Origin: Myxococcales bacterium
Lineage (GTDB): Bacteria; Myxococcota_A; Polyangia; Polyangiales; Polyangiaceae
Direction of reading: 5' to 3'
Length of the DNA: 64,000 bases
Assembly (NCBI GenBank): GCA_947473045.1
Contig: CANJCO010000001.1
Location: 62,001-126,000, forward strand
Translations under genes and position numbers: made by a program
Notes under the pieces: model-generated
Told to the model about the DNA's origin: nothing
Database searches by the model: none
The model's input: the letters and a program-made list of their open reading frames with translations, nothing else
Part shown: positions 10,276 to 18,868 of the stretch, in pieces
How the letters are laid out: each line of letters begins with the position of its first letter
Numbering within the stretch: position 1 is the stretch's first letter

Positions 10276-11862
10276 TCAGCGAATTTCGGCGCCTTTGCAG
10301 TCTGCGACGAGCTCCGCCACTGCGACCCGCTCGATGCTGGCGAGGCCCGCTCCTCGCAGTGCTGGCAGGCGCACGTCGCCCCCTGCGCGCTTCTTGTCCT
10401 TGCCGAGATGGCCCGCAGCTGCTGCCCATCGCCCGGCGGGGACGTGAGGCGAGACTCCCAGGGCCGCAAGCAGGCGCGCCGCCCGCTCGGTCAGCCCGGG
10501 AGGCGTCCACCCGCGGCGGGTCGTAAACGCGAGCTCGCGCACGATGCCTGCGGCAACAGCCTCGCCGTGCAAGTAATCGCGGTAGGCGCCCGCGGTCTCG
10601 AGCGCGTGGCCGAAGGTGTGGCCGAAATTGAGCAGCGCTCTGCGACCTGTGTCGGTCTCGTCCTCGCGGACGATCGCCGCCTTCAGCTCAATTGCGCGAC
10701 GCACGACGGGAGCGAGGATTTGCGGCGATCCGCCCGCGAGCGCGGCAGCGTGCGACTCGAGGAGCTCGAGCAGCGTTGGATCGAACGCCAGCGCGACCTT
10801 GACGACTTCGGCGAGTCCTGCGCGCAGCTCGCGCTGAGGCAACGTCGCGAGCGTCGCCAGATCCGCGACCACCGCGCAGGGCTGGTGAAATGCGCCGACG
10901 AGGTTCTTGCCCGCAGTCACGTCGAAGCCGGTCTTTCCGCCGACCGACGCGTCGACCATCGCGAGCAGGGTGGTCGGCGCCTGCACAACACGCAGGCCGC
11001 GCAGCAGGGTCGCCGCCGCGAATCCTGCGAGGTCGCCGACGACGCCGCCCCCGAACGCCACGACCACGGCGTCGCGATCGATGCCCGCCCCCAGGGCCGA
11101 CTCCCAGATCGTCTGCACCGCGGCGAGGTTCTTGTTCGGCTCCCCCGGAGACAGCGTGATGAGCGATCCGGCGGCGGCGAGGGGCGCCAGCGCGCTCTCC
11201 AGGCGCTTCTGCTGTGCGCGGTAGACGTGGGCGTCGGTGACGACAACCAGCGAGGACGGCGCCAGCTGCGCGATCGCGTCGGTGAGCGCCCACGACTGGT
11301 CGCGGGTCACATCGACGACGTAGCTGCGGGTGCCGAGCGGGACCGCGACCGGCGCGCGCGCAACGAGGGCGAGCACGGCCTCGGCGAGGGCGTCGAGGCC
11401 CACGTCATCGGTCGCGAAGGAGCCATGACACTCCGCGTAGGCGTCGGCCCGCAGCGCGAGCAGATCCCTCGCCCGCGCCGCTGGATCCCCGCTCGCCAGG
11501 TGGGGCCGCGTCGACAGGTCCCCCGCCCGCGCCGCGATCACCTCGGGCGAAGCCGTGAGCGTGACGACGACGGCGCGATCGAGCGCGAGGTGCCGGGTAG
11601 CGCGATCGAGAAGCGTTCCGCCCCCGCAAGCGATGACCCGAGGCGCCTCGTGACGCAGCTCGGCCTCGGCGATTGTAGCCTCGAGGGCGCGAAAGCCGCG
11701 CTCGCCAAGGCGCTGCCACACCTCCCCGACCGCCGCGCCCTGCTGTGCGGCGATAACAGCGTCGATGTCGACCCACGGCAGGCCCGCGCGCTCGGCCACG
11801 ACCGGCGCGAGGGAGCTCTTTCCCGTGGCCATGAAGCCGCTGAGCACGATGTGCGCGGCCAT
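10276..11862 (-). CDS. aroKB: Shikimate kinase / 3-dehydroquinate synthase fusion
   Basis: Bifunctional 528-residue enzyme covering steps 2 and 5 of the shikimate pathway. Residues 1 to about 165 are AroK: P-loop GFMATGKS at 9-16, then the DID and CGGGT substrate motifs. From about 175 it is AroB: AFGGGVVGDLAGF for NAD binding, VGGKTGFD, the metal-binding Glu in RAGLAEVVK, and the histidines of LNFGHTFGH and LHGEAVA. The start ATG (11860-11862) overlaps the aroC stop by one base. Both catalytic halves look intact. Confidence 0.95.
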   Translation of the reverse strand: MAAHIVLSGFMATGKSSLAPVVAERAGLPWVDIDAVIAAQQGAAVGEVWQRLGERGFRALEATIAEAELRHEAPRVIACGGGTLLDRATRHLALDRAVVVTLTASPEVIAARAGDLSTRPHLASGDPAARARDLLALRADAYAECHGSFATDDVGLDALAEAVLALVARAPVAVPLGTRSYVVDVTRDQSWALTDAIAQLAPSSLVVVTDAHVYRAQQKRLESALAPLAAAGSLITLSPGEPNKNLAAVQTIWESALGAGIDRDAVVVAFGGGVVGDLAGFAAATLLRGLRVVQAPTTLLAMVDASVGGKTGFDVTAGKNLVGAFHQPCAVVADLATLATLPQRELRAGLAEVVKVALAFDPTLLELLESHAAALAGGSPQILAPVVRRAIELKAAIVREDETDTGRRALLNFGHTFGHALETAGAYRDYLHGEAVAAGIVRELAFTTRRGWTPPGLTERAARLLAALGVSPHVPAGRWAAAAGHLGKDKKRAGGDVRLPALRGAGLASIERVAVAELVADCKGAEIR

Positions 11863-13022
11863 CAGTACGCCTCCACGCGATCGCGAAATGCTTGCATATT
11901 GCACATTGTCTCGCGCATCGAGTCTCCCCCGAATTTCTCGAGCAGCGCGTCGGCGAGGGTGAGGGCGACCATGGCCTCTCCAACGACTGACGCGGCCGCC
12001 ACAGCGCAAATATCGCTGCGTTCGAACGCTGCGTCGAATGCCTCTTTGGTGACGACGTCGACGCTCTGGAGGGCGCGTCGCAGCGTCGCGATCGGCTTCA
12101 TGGCCGCGCGGCACACGATCGGCTCGCCGTTCGACATGCCGCCCTCCAGGCCCCCGGCGTGGTTGGTCGGCCTCGAAAAATGACCCGAACTCCAGGCGAT
12201 CGCGTCATGGACCGTGGACCCCCGCCGCGCGGAGGCCGCGAAGCCGTCGCCGAGCTCGACGCCCTTGATGGCCTGAATGCTCATCAGCGCCTGCGCGAGG
12301 CGACCGTCGAGCTTGCGGTCCCACTGAACGTGGCTCCCGAGGCCGGGAGGCGCTCCGGTCGCGATCACCTCGAAGCAGCCGCCGAGCGTGTCGCCGGCGT
12401 GCGACGCGTTCCTGATCGCCTCGCGCATGCGCGCCTCGGCCTCGGCATCGGCGCACGAGAGGTCGGAAACGCGAGAAATGGCCTTGATCTGCGACATTTC
12501 GAGCGACGACGCGTCGGCCGCGACTTCGCCGATTCGCACGACGTGCGCGAACACGTCGATGCCCGCTGCGCTCAGCAAGGCCCGGGCGACAGCGCCCGCT
12601 GCCGTTCGCGCGGCGGTCTCGCGTGCGCTGGCACGCTCCAGAACGTCGCGGAGATCGTGCCGGTCGTACTTCAGGCCGCCCGCGAGGTCGGCGTGCCCCG
12701 GACGGGGCCGGGTGAGCGGCTCGGGCGGGCGATCGAAGGGCTCCGGGCCCATCCGCCCCTGCCAGCTCGCGAAGTCGCGATTGTCGATCGTGAGCACGAT
12801 CGGCGCGCCGAGGGTCTCGCCCCCGCGCACGCCGGCGGTGATCGCGACGCGATCGTCTTCAATCTTCATGCGCCCGCCGCGCCCGTATCCGCGCTGCCGC
12901 CGCGAAAGATCCGCGTCGATATCGCTCGCCAGAAGCCGAAGCCCCGCGGGCACGCCCTCGATGATTGCCGTCAAGCGCGGCCCGTGCGACTCACCCCCGG
13001 TCAACCAACGCAGACGGCTCAT
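11862..13022 (-). CDS. aroC: Chorismate synthase
   Basis: Last common enzyme of aromatic amino acid synthesis, converting EPSP to chorismate with reduced FMN. 386 residues. It begins RLRWLTGGESHGP, the family N-terminal signature. Further signatures are RRQRGYGRGGRM, GGLKYDRHDLRDVLERASARETA and NHAGGLEGGMSNGEPI. It heads an aroC-aroKB pair with overlapping stop and start. Its ATG shares the CATG at 13020-13023 with the ATG of the divergent DUF167 gene, so its promoter must lie in that neighbour. Confidence 0.96.
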   Translation of the reverse strand: MSRLRWLTGGESHGPRLTAIIEGVPAGLRLLASDIDADLSRRQRGYGRGGRMKIEDDRVAITAGVRGGETLGAPIVLTIDNRDFASWQGRMGPEPFDRPPEPLTRPRPGHADLAGGLKYDRHDLRDVLERASARETAARTAAGAVARALLSAAGIDVFAHVVRIGEVAADASSLEMSQIKAISRVSDLSCADAEAEARMREAIRNASHAGDTLGGCFEVIATGAPPGLGSHVQWDRKLDGRLAQALMSIQAIKGVELGDGFAASARRGSTVHDAIAWSSGHFSRPTNHAGGLEGGMSNGEPIVCRAAMKPIATLRRALQSVDVVTKEAFDAAFERSDICAVAAASVVGEAMVALTLADALLEKFGGDSMRETMCNMQAFRDRVEAY

Positions 13023-13320
13023 GACTCTGGAGATTACTCACAAAGGCGACGCGCTGCGCTTCGAGGTCCTCGCAAAGCCGCGCGCACGGCGCTCTGCGAT
13101 CGGGGCCGTCGCCGGCGGAGTGCTCAGCGTCGCCATCGCCGCGCCCCCTGTTGGCGGGGCCGCCAACGAAGAGCTGATTCGCGTGCTCGCGAAGGCGATA
13201 TCGGTACCGAAGCGGCAGATTTGCATCCGCGTCGGCGAAGGCTCGAAGCACAAGCTCGTCGAGGTGACCGGATTGCCGGAGCCCGAGCTGCGCGAACGCC
13301 TTGCCGTCGCCGCGGGGTGA
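13021..13320 (+). CDS. DUF167 / YggU-family protein
   Basis: 99-residue small protein of the widespread YggU family. Visible are the VLAKPRARRSAI segment, the VAIAAPPVGGAANEELI core and IRVGEGSKHKLVEVTG. Function is not known in the family. The ATG start is the one at the family-typical distance from the core, and it overlaps the divergent aroC start. It ends 15 bp before dapF, so the two are probably co-transcribed. Confidence 0.85.
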   Translation: MTLEITHKGDALRFEVLAKPRARRSAIGAVAGGVLSVAIAAPPVGGAANEELIRVLAKAISVPKRQICIRVGEGSKHKLVEVTGLPEPELRERLAVAAG

Positions 13321-13335
13321 TAGGCTGGGGCAATC

Positions 13336-14118
13336 GTGCGCTTTTCCAAATACGAGGGCCTCGGAAACGACTTCATCGTCATCGAGGCGGCGTCGAGTGA
13401 CGCCCTGTCTCCCGAGCGCGTCGTCGCTCTCTGCGACCGGCGCTTTGGCGTCGGGGCTGACGGCGTGCTGCTCGTTCTGCGCGGCGAGGGCGCCGAGGAC
13501 GGCCGGATGCGTGTGCTCAACGCCGACGGATCGGTGCCCGAAATGTGCGGCAACGGGCTGCGCTGCGTGGCCCTGCACCTCGCGCGGGCAGGGCGCGTCG
13601 ATTCGGTGTCGCTGGTCATTGGCACCGACGCGGGGCCCCGCGCTTGCGACGTGTCGCGCGCCGGAGAGGCCGCCCAGGTCTCGGTCGACATGGGCGAGGT
13701 CCGCAGCCTCGGCGCCGTGACCCTCGACATCGACGGCGCTCCGCTCCCGCTTCACCTCGCCGACGCCGGCAATCCGCACGCGATCGCGTTTGGCTCATTT
13801 ACGCAGGCGGACGTGGCGCGAATCGGCCCCCTCGTCGAAAAGCACAGCACGTTCCCGCGAGGCACAAACGTGGAATTTGCATGCGTGCATAATGCACACA
13901 TCGACCTCGTCGTCTGGGAGCGCGGCGTCGGGGTGACCCTCGCGTGCGGCACCGGGGCGTGCGCCACCGCCCGGGTCGCGCGGGGCCTTGGGCTCGTACC
14001 CGCCAGCGGCGAGCTCAACGTGCGATTGCCGGGCGGGACCCTGCGCGTCGACCCGCGCGAAGACGGGCGCACCCGGATGGTCGGGCCGGCGCGCTACGTG
14101 TTCGGAGGGGACGTCTAG
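13336..14118 (+). CDS. dapF: Diaminopimelate epimerase
   Basis: Converts LL- to meso-diaminopimelate for lysine and peptidoglycan. 260 residues. GTG start preceding RFSKYEGLGNDFIVIE. The two catalytic cysteines are present at about 71 (EMCGNGLRC) and 204 (LACGTGACA), and the symmetric two-half fold length fits. It follows DUF167 closely and converges on pyrH. Confidence 0.96.
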   Translation: MRFSKYEGLGNDFIVIEAASSDALSPERVVALCDRRFGVGADGVLLVLRGEGAEDGRMRVLNADGSVPEMCGNGLRCVALHLARAGRVDSVSLVIGTDAGPRACDVSRAGEAAQVSVDMGEVRSLGAVTLDIDGAPLPLHLADAGNPHAIAFGSFTQADVARIGPLVEKHSTFPRGTNVEFACVHNAHIDLVVWERGVGVTLACGTGACATARVARGLGLVPASGELNVRLPGGTLRVDPREDGRTRMVGPARYVFGGDV

Positions 14119-14121
14119 CCG

Positions 14122-14892
14122 CTAGGCGCCGACGATCGTGCCGATGGGCTCGCCGAACACGACGCGCTTGATGTTGCCGCGCGTGTTGAGCTTGAAGACC
14201 CGCACCGGCAGGTTGTTGTCGCGGCAAAGCGTGACGGCCGTTTGATCCATCACGCCGATGCGCTCCTGCAGAAAGTGATCGAACGACATGTGCGTGAACA
14301 TCTGCGCGTCGGGAAACCGCACCGGGTCCTTGTCGTAGACGCCTTCGACCTTGGTGGCCTTGAAGAGCGCGTCGGCGTGGATTTCCATCGCGCGCAGCGC
14401 CGCGGCGGTGTCGGTCGAGAAATACGGGTTCCCCGTGCCTGCGGCGAAGATGACGACGTGTCCGCGCTCGAGGTGCCGAATCGCGCGACGGCGAATGTAC
14501 GGCTCGGCGACCTGGCGAATCTCGATAGCCGTCTGCACCCGCGTGGCGACACCGCATTTCTCGAGGGCGTCCTGCAGCGCGAGCGCGTTGATGACCGTCG
14601 CGAGCATGCCCATGTAGTCGCTCTGTGCGCGATCCATCCCCGCGCTGGCGCCTTTGAGGCCGCGGAAGATGTTGCCGCCGCCGACCACAATGCCGATTTG
14701 CACGCCGATCGAGTGCACTTCGGCCAGCTCCTGCGCGGTGGCGACCAGCACGTCGGGATGCAGCCCGAAGCCGCCGTCCTTCCCGCACAGCGCTTCGCCG
14801 CTCAGCTTGAGGACGATGCGCCCGTATTTAAGTTTCGGATGACGCGGAGGGGGAGCGATCGAGAGGTCTTCTCGTTCACCGGGGGGTCGCAT
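14122..14892 (-). CDS. pyrH: Uridylate kinase
   Basis: UMP kinase of the amino-acid-kinase fold, making UDP. 256 residues. The core starts [14 protein letters not shown], with [10 protein letters not shown], the [16 protein letters not shown] loop and GIMD-like [13 protein letters not shown] 14892 is chosen because GAGGAG lies 4 bp upstream. It gives a charged N-terminal extension of about 22 residues ahead of the conserved core. The usual neighbours tsf and frr are not in the window. Confidence 0.95.
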   Translation of the reverse strand: MRPPGEREDLSIAPPPRHPKLKYGRIVLKLSGEALCGKDGGFGLHPDVLVATAQELAEVHSIGVQIGIVVGGGNIFRGLKGASAGMDRAQSDYMGMLATVINALALQDALEKCGVATRVQTAIEIRQVAEPYIRRRAIRHLERGHVVIFAAGTGNPYFSTDTAAALRAMEIHADALFKATKVEGVYDKDPVRFPDAQMFTHMSFDHFLQERIGVMDQTAVTLCRDNNLPVRVFKLNTRGNIKRVVFGEPIGTIVGA

Positions 14893-14962
14893 GGCTCTCC
14901 TCGTACCCGCCTGCGACATGAAGCGCAAGCCGAGCGGCGCTGCGTTGTGGTAAGAGGCAGCG

Positions 14963-15967
14963 ATGCTCCGAAAGGGCTCCCTCATCGCCCTCACCGCGCT
15001 CGCGCTGTTTTCGTCGCGCTGCAGCTCGTGCAATGACAAAGCGCTCGTCGTCGGCGTCGCCGATGCCGGCGGTCACCAGTCGACCGATCAGCTCACGCCC
15101 GAGCAGTCCGCGAAGGTGCTCGCCCGCGTCGGCGACGTCGCGATCACCCTCGGCGACTATGTCGCTGCGCTCGAGCACATGGACCAGTTCGACCGCCTTC
15201 GTTACCAGTCGCCCGAGCGCCGAAAAGAGCTCCTCGCCGAGATGATCGACGTCGAGCTTTTGGCGCGCGAGGCTACAGCGAGGGGCTACGACAACGATCC
15301 AATCGCGCAGCAGGAGCTGCGCGCGGTGCTCCGCGACGCGCTGCTCAAAGAAGCGCGGAAGGGCGTTCCAGGGCCTGCCGAGCTGCCCGCCGACGAGGTG
15401 CGGACGTACTTCGACGCGCACAAGGACGAGTACCGCGACCCCGAGCGCCGACGGATTTCCTGCATCGTCGTGCGCGACGAGGCCGGGGCGCGCGCACTGT
15501 TGGCGCAGGCAGCAAAGGCGACCGCCGCCGAATTCGGTCAGCTCGTACGCGACAAGTCGGTCGACTCACAGGCCAAGGCGAACGTGCCGGTCGACCTCGC
15601 GGGCGACTTCGGCATGGTCAGCCCGCCCGGCGACGCCCGCGGCGAAAACCCGCGCATACCTGAGCCCGTGCGCGCAGGTGCCTTCGAGCTCGCCAAGGTC
15701 GGCGATGTCCTCGATCGTCCGATTCGCTCCGGCGACCGCGTCTACGTGGTCAAGCTGACCCAGAAAGCCGACGCTCACGAGCGCGCGTTTGCCGAGGCGG
15801 AGCGAAGCGTGCGCGTGCGCCTCGCCCAGGAGAAAATGCGCGCGAGGGACGAAGAAGTGCTCGCGGGGCTCCGCAAGCAGTTTCCCGTGCAAATCGACGA
15901 TCAAGCGCTCGAGCAGCTGCAGAGCGCCGCCGTGGCCGCCCTCGCCGATGCGGGCGCGCGGGACTGA
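14963..15967 (+). CDS. SurA/PpiC-type peptidyl-prolyl isomerase, probable lipoprotein
   Basis: 334 residues. Short hydrophobic signal ending SSRCSSC, plausibly lipidated although Arg at -1 is not canonical. Then a SurA_N-like helical region ([18 protein letters not shown]) and a rotamase-like domain from about residue 140 with [12 protein letters not shown] and the late region VVKLTQK. It resembles periplasmic foldase lipoproteins that assist outer-membrane protein folding. Substrates are not inferable. It is divergent from pyrH by 70 bp and followed by the aminomutase gene 10 bp later. Confidence 0.8.
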   Translation: MLRKGSLIALTALALFSSRCSSCNDKALVVGVADAGGHQSTDQLTPEQSAKVLARVGDVAITLGDYVAALEHMDQFDRLRYQSPERRKELLAEMIDVELLAREATARGYDNDPIAQQELRAVLRDALLKEARKGVPGPAELPADEVRTYFDAHKDEYRDPERRRISCIVVRDEAGARALLAQAAKATAAEFGQLVRDKSVDSQAKANVPVDLAGDFGMVSPPGDARGENPRIPEPVRAGAFELAKVGDVLDRPIRSGDRVYVVKLTQKADAHERAFAEAERSVRVRLAQEKMRARDEEVLAGLRKQFPVQIDDQALEQLQSAAVAALADAGARD

Positions 15968-15977
15968 ATCAGCGCCC

Positions 15978-17138
15978 ATGCAGCGCGAAGACGATCGACC
16001 GCGCTCGGAAGACCGATCGGCGTCGCCCGTGCGACTGCCCGTAGTCGCTGCGGCGCCGCGCAAGCCGCGCGACTGGCGCTGGCAAATCAGGAACGCCGTC
16101 ACTTCGGTCGATGGGCTCGACCGCGCGCTGTCGCTGACGCCCGCCGAGCGACAGGGGGCGATCGTGGCGCAGCAGGCCGGGCTGCCGATCTCGATCACGC
16201 CGTATTATCTGGGCCTCGTCGATCGGCGCGATCCGACGTGTCCCGTTCGGCGGCAGTGCGTCCCGGTCGCCGATGAGTCCGTGGAGGTCGACGGCGATCT
16301 CCGCGATCCGCTCGGCGAGGAGGAGCACGAGGTCGCCCCGCACCTGGTGCAGCGCTATCCGGACCGCGCCCTGCTGCTCGCGACTGATCGCTGCGCAGTC
16401 TACTGCAGGTTTTGCACCCGCTCGCGAATCGTCGGCAACGGGGGCGGGGCCGCTTCGCTCGAAGCCCTCGCGCCGGCGCTGGCCTACCTGCGCGCGCATC
16501 CCGAAGTACGCGACGTCATCGTCAGCGGCGGCGATCCGCTCGCGATGGCGACCGATCGGCTCGTGCGCATCGTGGCGGCGCTGCGCGAGATCGACAGCCT
16601 CGACACCATTCGCCTCGCGACGCGCGTGCCCGTGACCCTGCCGATGCGCATCACCCCCGAGCTCGTGCGCGCCCTGCGTCCCCACCATCCGCTGTGGATC
16701 ATGACGCATTTCAATCACCCGAAAGAGCTGACCAAGGCCTCGCTCCGCGCGTGCACGCGTTTGGCAGACGCCGGCTTTCCGGTGATGAATCAGACCGTGC
16801 TTCTTCGCGGAATCAACGACGACGCCGAGACGCTCGAGGCGCTGTTTCGCGGCCTCATTCGAGCGCGCGTACGCCCCTATTACCTCTTGCAGATGGACCC
16901 GGTGCGGGGAACGGGACACCTGCGGACGCCGCTGTCGCGCGGCATGGATCTCATGGCGAAGCTGCAGGGTCGCCTCACCGGCATCGCGCTGCCCAAGCTT
17001 ATTTGCGACACGCCCCACGGCCGAGGCAAGGTTCCGATCGGAATCGACACCGTCGTCTCGAGGTCGCCGGGTCGCACGGTGCTGCGCACCTTCCGCGGCG
17101 AAGAGGTCACCTACGTCGATCCGCCGTCCGGAGGGTAG
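15978..17138 (+). CDS. Lysine 2,3-aminomutase family radical SAM enzyme
   Basis: 386 residues. The iron-sulfur cysteines form CAVYCRFC at 139, 143 and 146. Asp307 and Asp344, and the PLP lysine 351, keep the spacing of the lysine-binding aspartates and PLP lysine known in clostridial KamA (37 and 7 residues). The sequence is closer to KamA than to the EF-P enzyme EpmB. Expected reaction: L-lysine to L-beta-lysine. Role in the host is unknown. It could feed osmolyte, antibiotic or lysine catabolic routes. ATG 15978 is the first start at family length. Confidence 0.88.
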   Translation: MQREDDRPRSEDRSASPVRLPVVAAAPRKPRDWRWQIRNAVTSVDGLDRALSLTPAERQGAIVAQQAGLPISITPYYLGLVDRRDPTCPVRRQCVPVADESVEVDGDLRDPLGEEEHEVAPHLVQRYPDRALLLATDRCAVYCRFCTRSRIVGNGGGAASLEALAPALAYLRAHPEVRDVIVSGGDPLAMATDRLVRIVAALREIDSLDTIRLATRVPVTLPMRITPELVRALRPHHPLWIMTHFNHPKELTKASLRACTRLADAGFPVMNQTVLLRGINDDAETLEALFRGLIRARVRPYYLLQMDPVRGTGHLRTPLSRGMDLMAKLQGRLTGIALPKLICDTPHGRGKVPIGIDTVVSRSPGRTVLRTFRGEEVTYVDPPSGG

Positions 17139-17195
17139 TCGCGGGCGCGACAATCCCGCGATCGACGGGCCGCCGCGGGTGTATACGAAGGGGCT

Positions 17196-18761
17196 ATGAG
17201 CACGCCCCACAAGCCCGCTTCAGCGACGATCGCACGCCTCGATGAAATGAACCAAAGGGCGCTGCTCGGGGGCGGCGAGGCGCGCATCAAAAAGCAGCAC
17301 GAGGGCGGCAAGCTCACGGCCCGCGAGCGCGTCGACCTGCTGCTCGACCCCGGGTCCTTCATCGAAATTGGACGCTTCGTCACCCACCGGTGCACCGACT
17401 TCGGAATGGAGCAGCAAAAGGTGCTCGGTGACGGCGTCATCACAGGTCACGGCACGGTCGACGGCCGCAAGGTCTTCGTGTTCGCGCAGGACTTCACAGT
17501 GTTTGGCGGATCGCTCTCGGGTGCGTATGCCCAGAAGATTTGTAAGCTCATGGAGCTGGCCATGAAGGTCGGCGCCCCCGTGATTGGTCTCAACGACTCG
17601 GGCGGCGCTCGCATTCAGGAGGGCGTCGAGTCGCTCGCCGGATACGCCGACATCTTCCTGCGCAACACGCTGGCGTCAGGCGTCGTTCCCCAGATCAGCG
17701 CGATCATGGGCCCCTGCGCGGGCGGCGCCGTGTACTCCCCCTCGATTACCGACTTCATCCTGATGGTCGAGGGCACGAGCTACATGTTCATTACCGGCCC
17801 TGAGGTCATCAAGGCGGTGACGCATGAGGAAGTCACCAAAGAAGATCTGGGGGGTGCGACGGCGCACGCTTCCAAGAGCGGGGTGTGTCATCTCACCTCT
17901 CCCGATGATCGCGCGTGCATCGCTCAGGTGCGCGAGCTCATCTCCTATATGCCCTCGAACAACCAGGAGGACCCGCCCTTCAAGGCCACGCAGGACCCTC
18001 CGCAGCGCGAGGTGCCCGAGCTCGACACGATGATCCCGCTCGAGTCCAATCGCCCTTACGACGTGAAGGACGTGGTGCGCGCCGTCGTCGACGACGGACA
18101 CCTGTTCGAAGTCGCCGAGCAGTACGCGGCCAATATCGTTGTGGGGTTCGCTCACATCGGGGGGCGCTCGGTCGGCGTCGTCGCCAACCAGCCCGCGGTG
18201 CTCGCCGGCGTGCTCGACATCGACGCCTCCAAAAAGGCCGCGCGCTTCGTACGGTTTTGCGACTGCTTCAACATTCCGCTAGTGACGTTTGTCGATGTGC
18301 CCGGGTTTCTTCCGGGCACCGACCAGGAGTACGGCGGCATCATCACGCACGGTGCGAAGCTGCTGTTTGCGTTCGCGGAGGCCACCGTGCCCAAGGTCAC
18401 CGTCATTTTGCGCAAGGCCTACGGCGGCGCCTACGACGTCATGGCCAGCAAGCACATCCGCGCCGACGTGAACCTTGCGTTTCCCACGGCGGAGATTGCA
18501 GTCATGGGGCCCGACGGCGCGGTCAACATCGTGCGGCGCAAGGAGATCGACTCCGCCGCGGACCCAATCGCGGCGCGCGCGGAGTTCGTTGCGGACTACA
18601 AAGAAAAATTCGCCAATCCATACAAGGCCGCGGAGCTCGGCTTCATCGATGAGGTCATCTACCCGCGTACGCTTCGCGCGCGGCTGTCGAGTGCGCTCGA
18701 AATGCTCAAAAACAAGCGCGACGTGAATCCTCCGAAGAAGCACTCGAACATCCCGCTCTGA
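17196..18761 (+). CDS. pccB: Acyl-CoA carboxylase beta subunit (propionyl-CoA type)
   Basis: 521-residue carboxyltransferase subunit of a biotin-dependent acyl-CoA carboxylase. It contains the [15 protein letters not shown] and [11 protein letters not shown] acyl-CoA binding motifs and the C-terminal [13 protein letters not shown] loop. The protein is highly similar in style to propionyl-CoA/methylmalonyl-CoA carboxylases. Acyl specificity (acetyl versus propionyl) cannot be settled by eye. No alpha (biotin carboxylase) subunit gene is adjacent. The biotin cofactor genes bioF and bioD are 9 kb away. Confidence 0.92.
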   Translation: MSTPHKPASATIARLDEMNQRALLGGGEARIKKQHEGGKLTARERVDLLLDPGSFIEIGRFVTHRCTDFGMEQQKVLGDGVITGHGTVDGRKVFVFAQDFTVFGGSLSGAYAQKICKLMELAMKVGAPVIGLNDSGGARIQEGVESLAGYADIFLRNTLASGVVPQISAIMGPCAGGAVYSPSITDFILMVEGTSYMFITGPEVIKAVTHEEVTKEDLGGATAHASKSGVCHLTSPDDRACIAQVRELISYMPSNNQEDPPFKATQDPPQREVPELDTMIPLESNRPYDVKDVVRAVVDDGHLFEVAEQYAANIVVGFAHIGGRSVGVVANQPAVLAGVLDIDASKKAARFVRFCDCFNIPLVTFVDVPGFLPGTDQEYGGIITHGAKLLFAFAEATVPKVTVILRKAYGGAYDVMASKHIRADVNLAFPTAEIAVMGPDGAVNIVRRKEIDSAADPIAARAEFVADYKEKFANPYKAAELGFIDEVIYPRTLRARLSSALEMLKNKRDVNPPKKHSNIPL

Positions 18762-18868
18762 CGCGCGGGGCGACGATCGCCAGACACGAAAACTTGGCCC
18801 GACGGGCCGCGCGCCTTTATCGCGGAAGGGTGCGCGGGCCTGGTGCGGCCGGCGACGTGGAGGATTCG

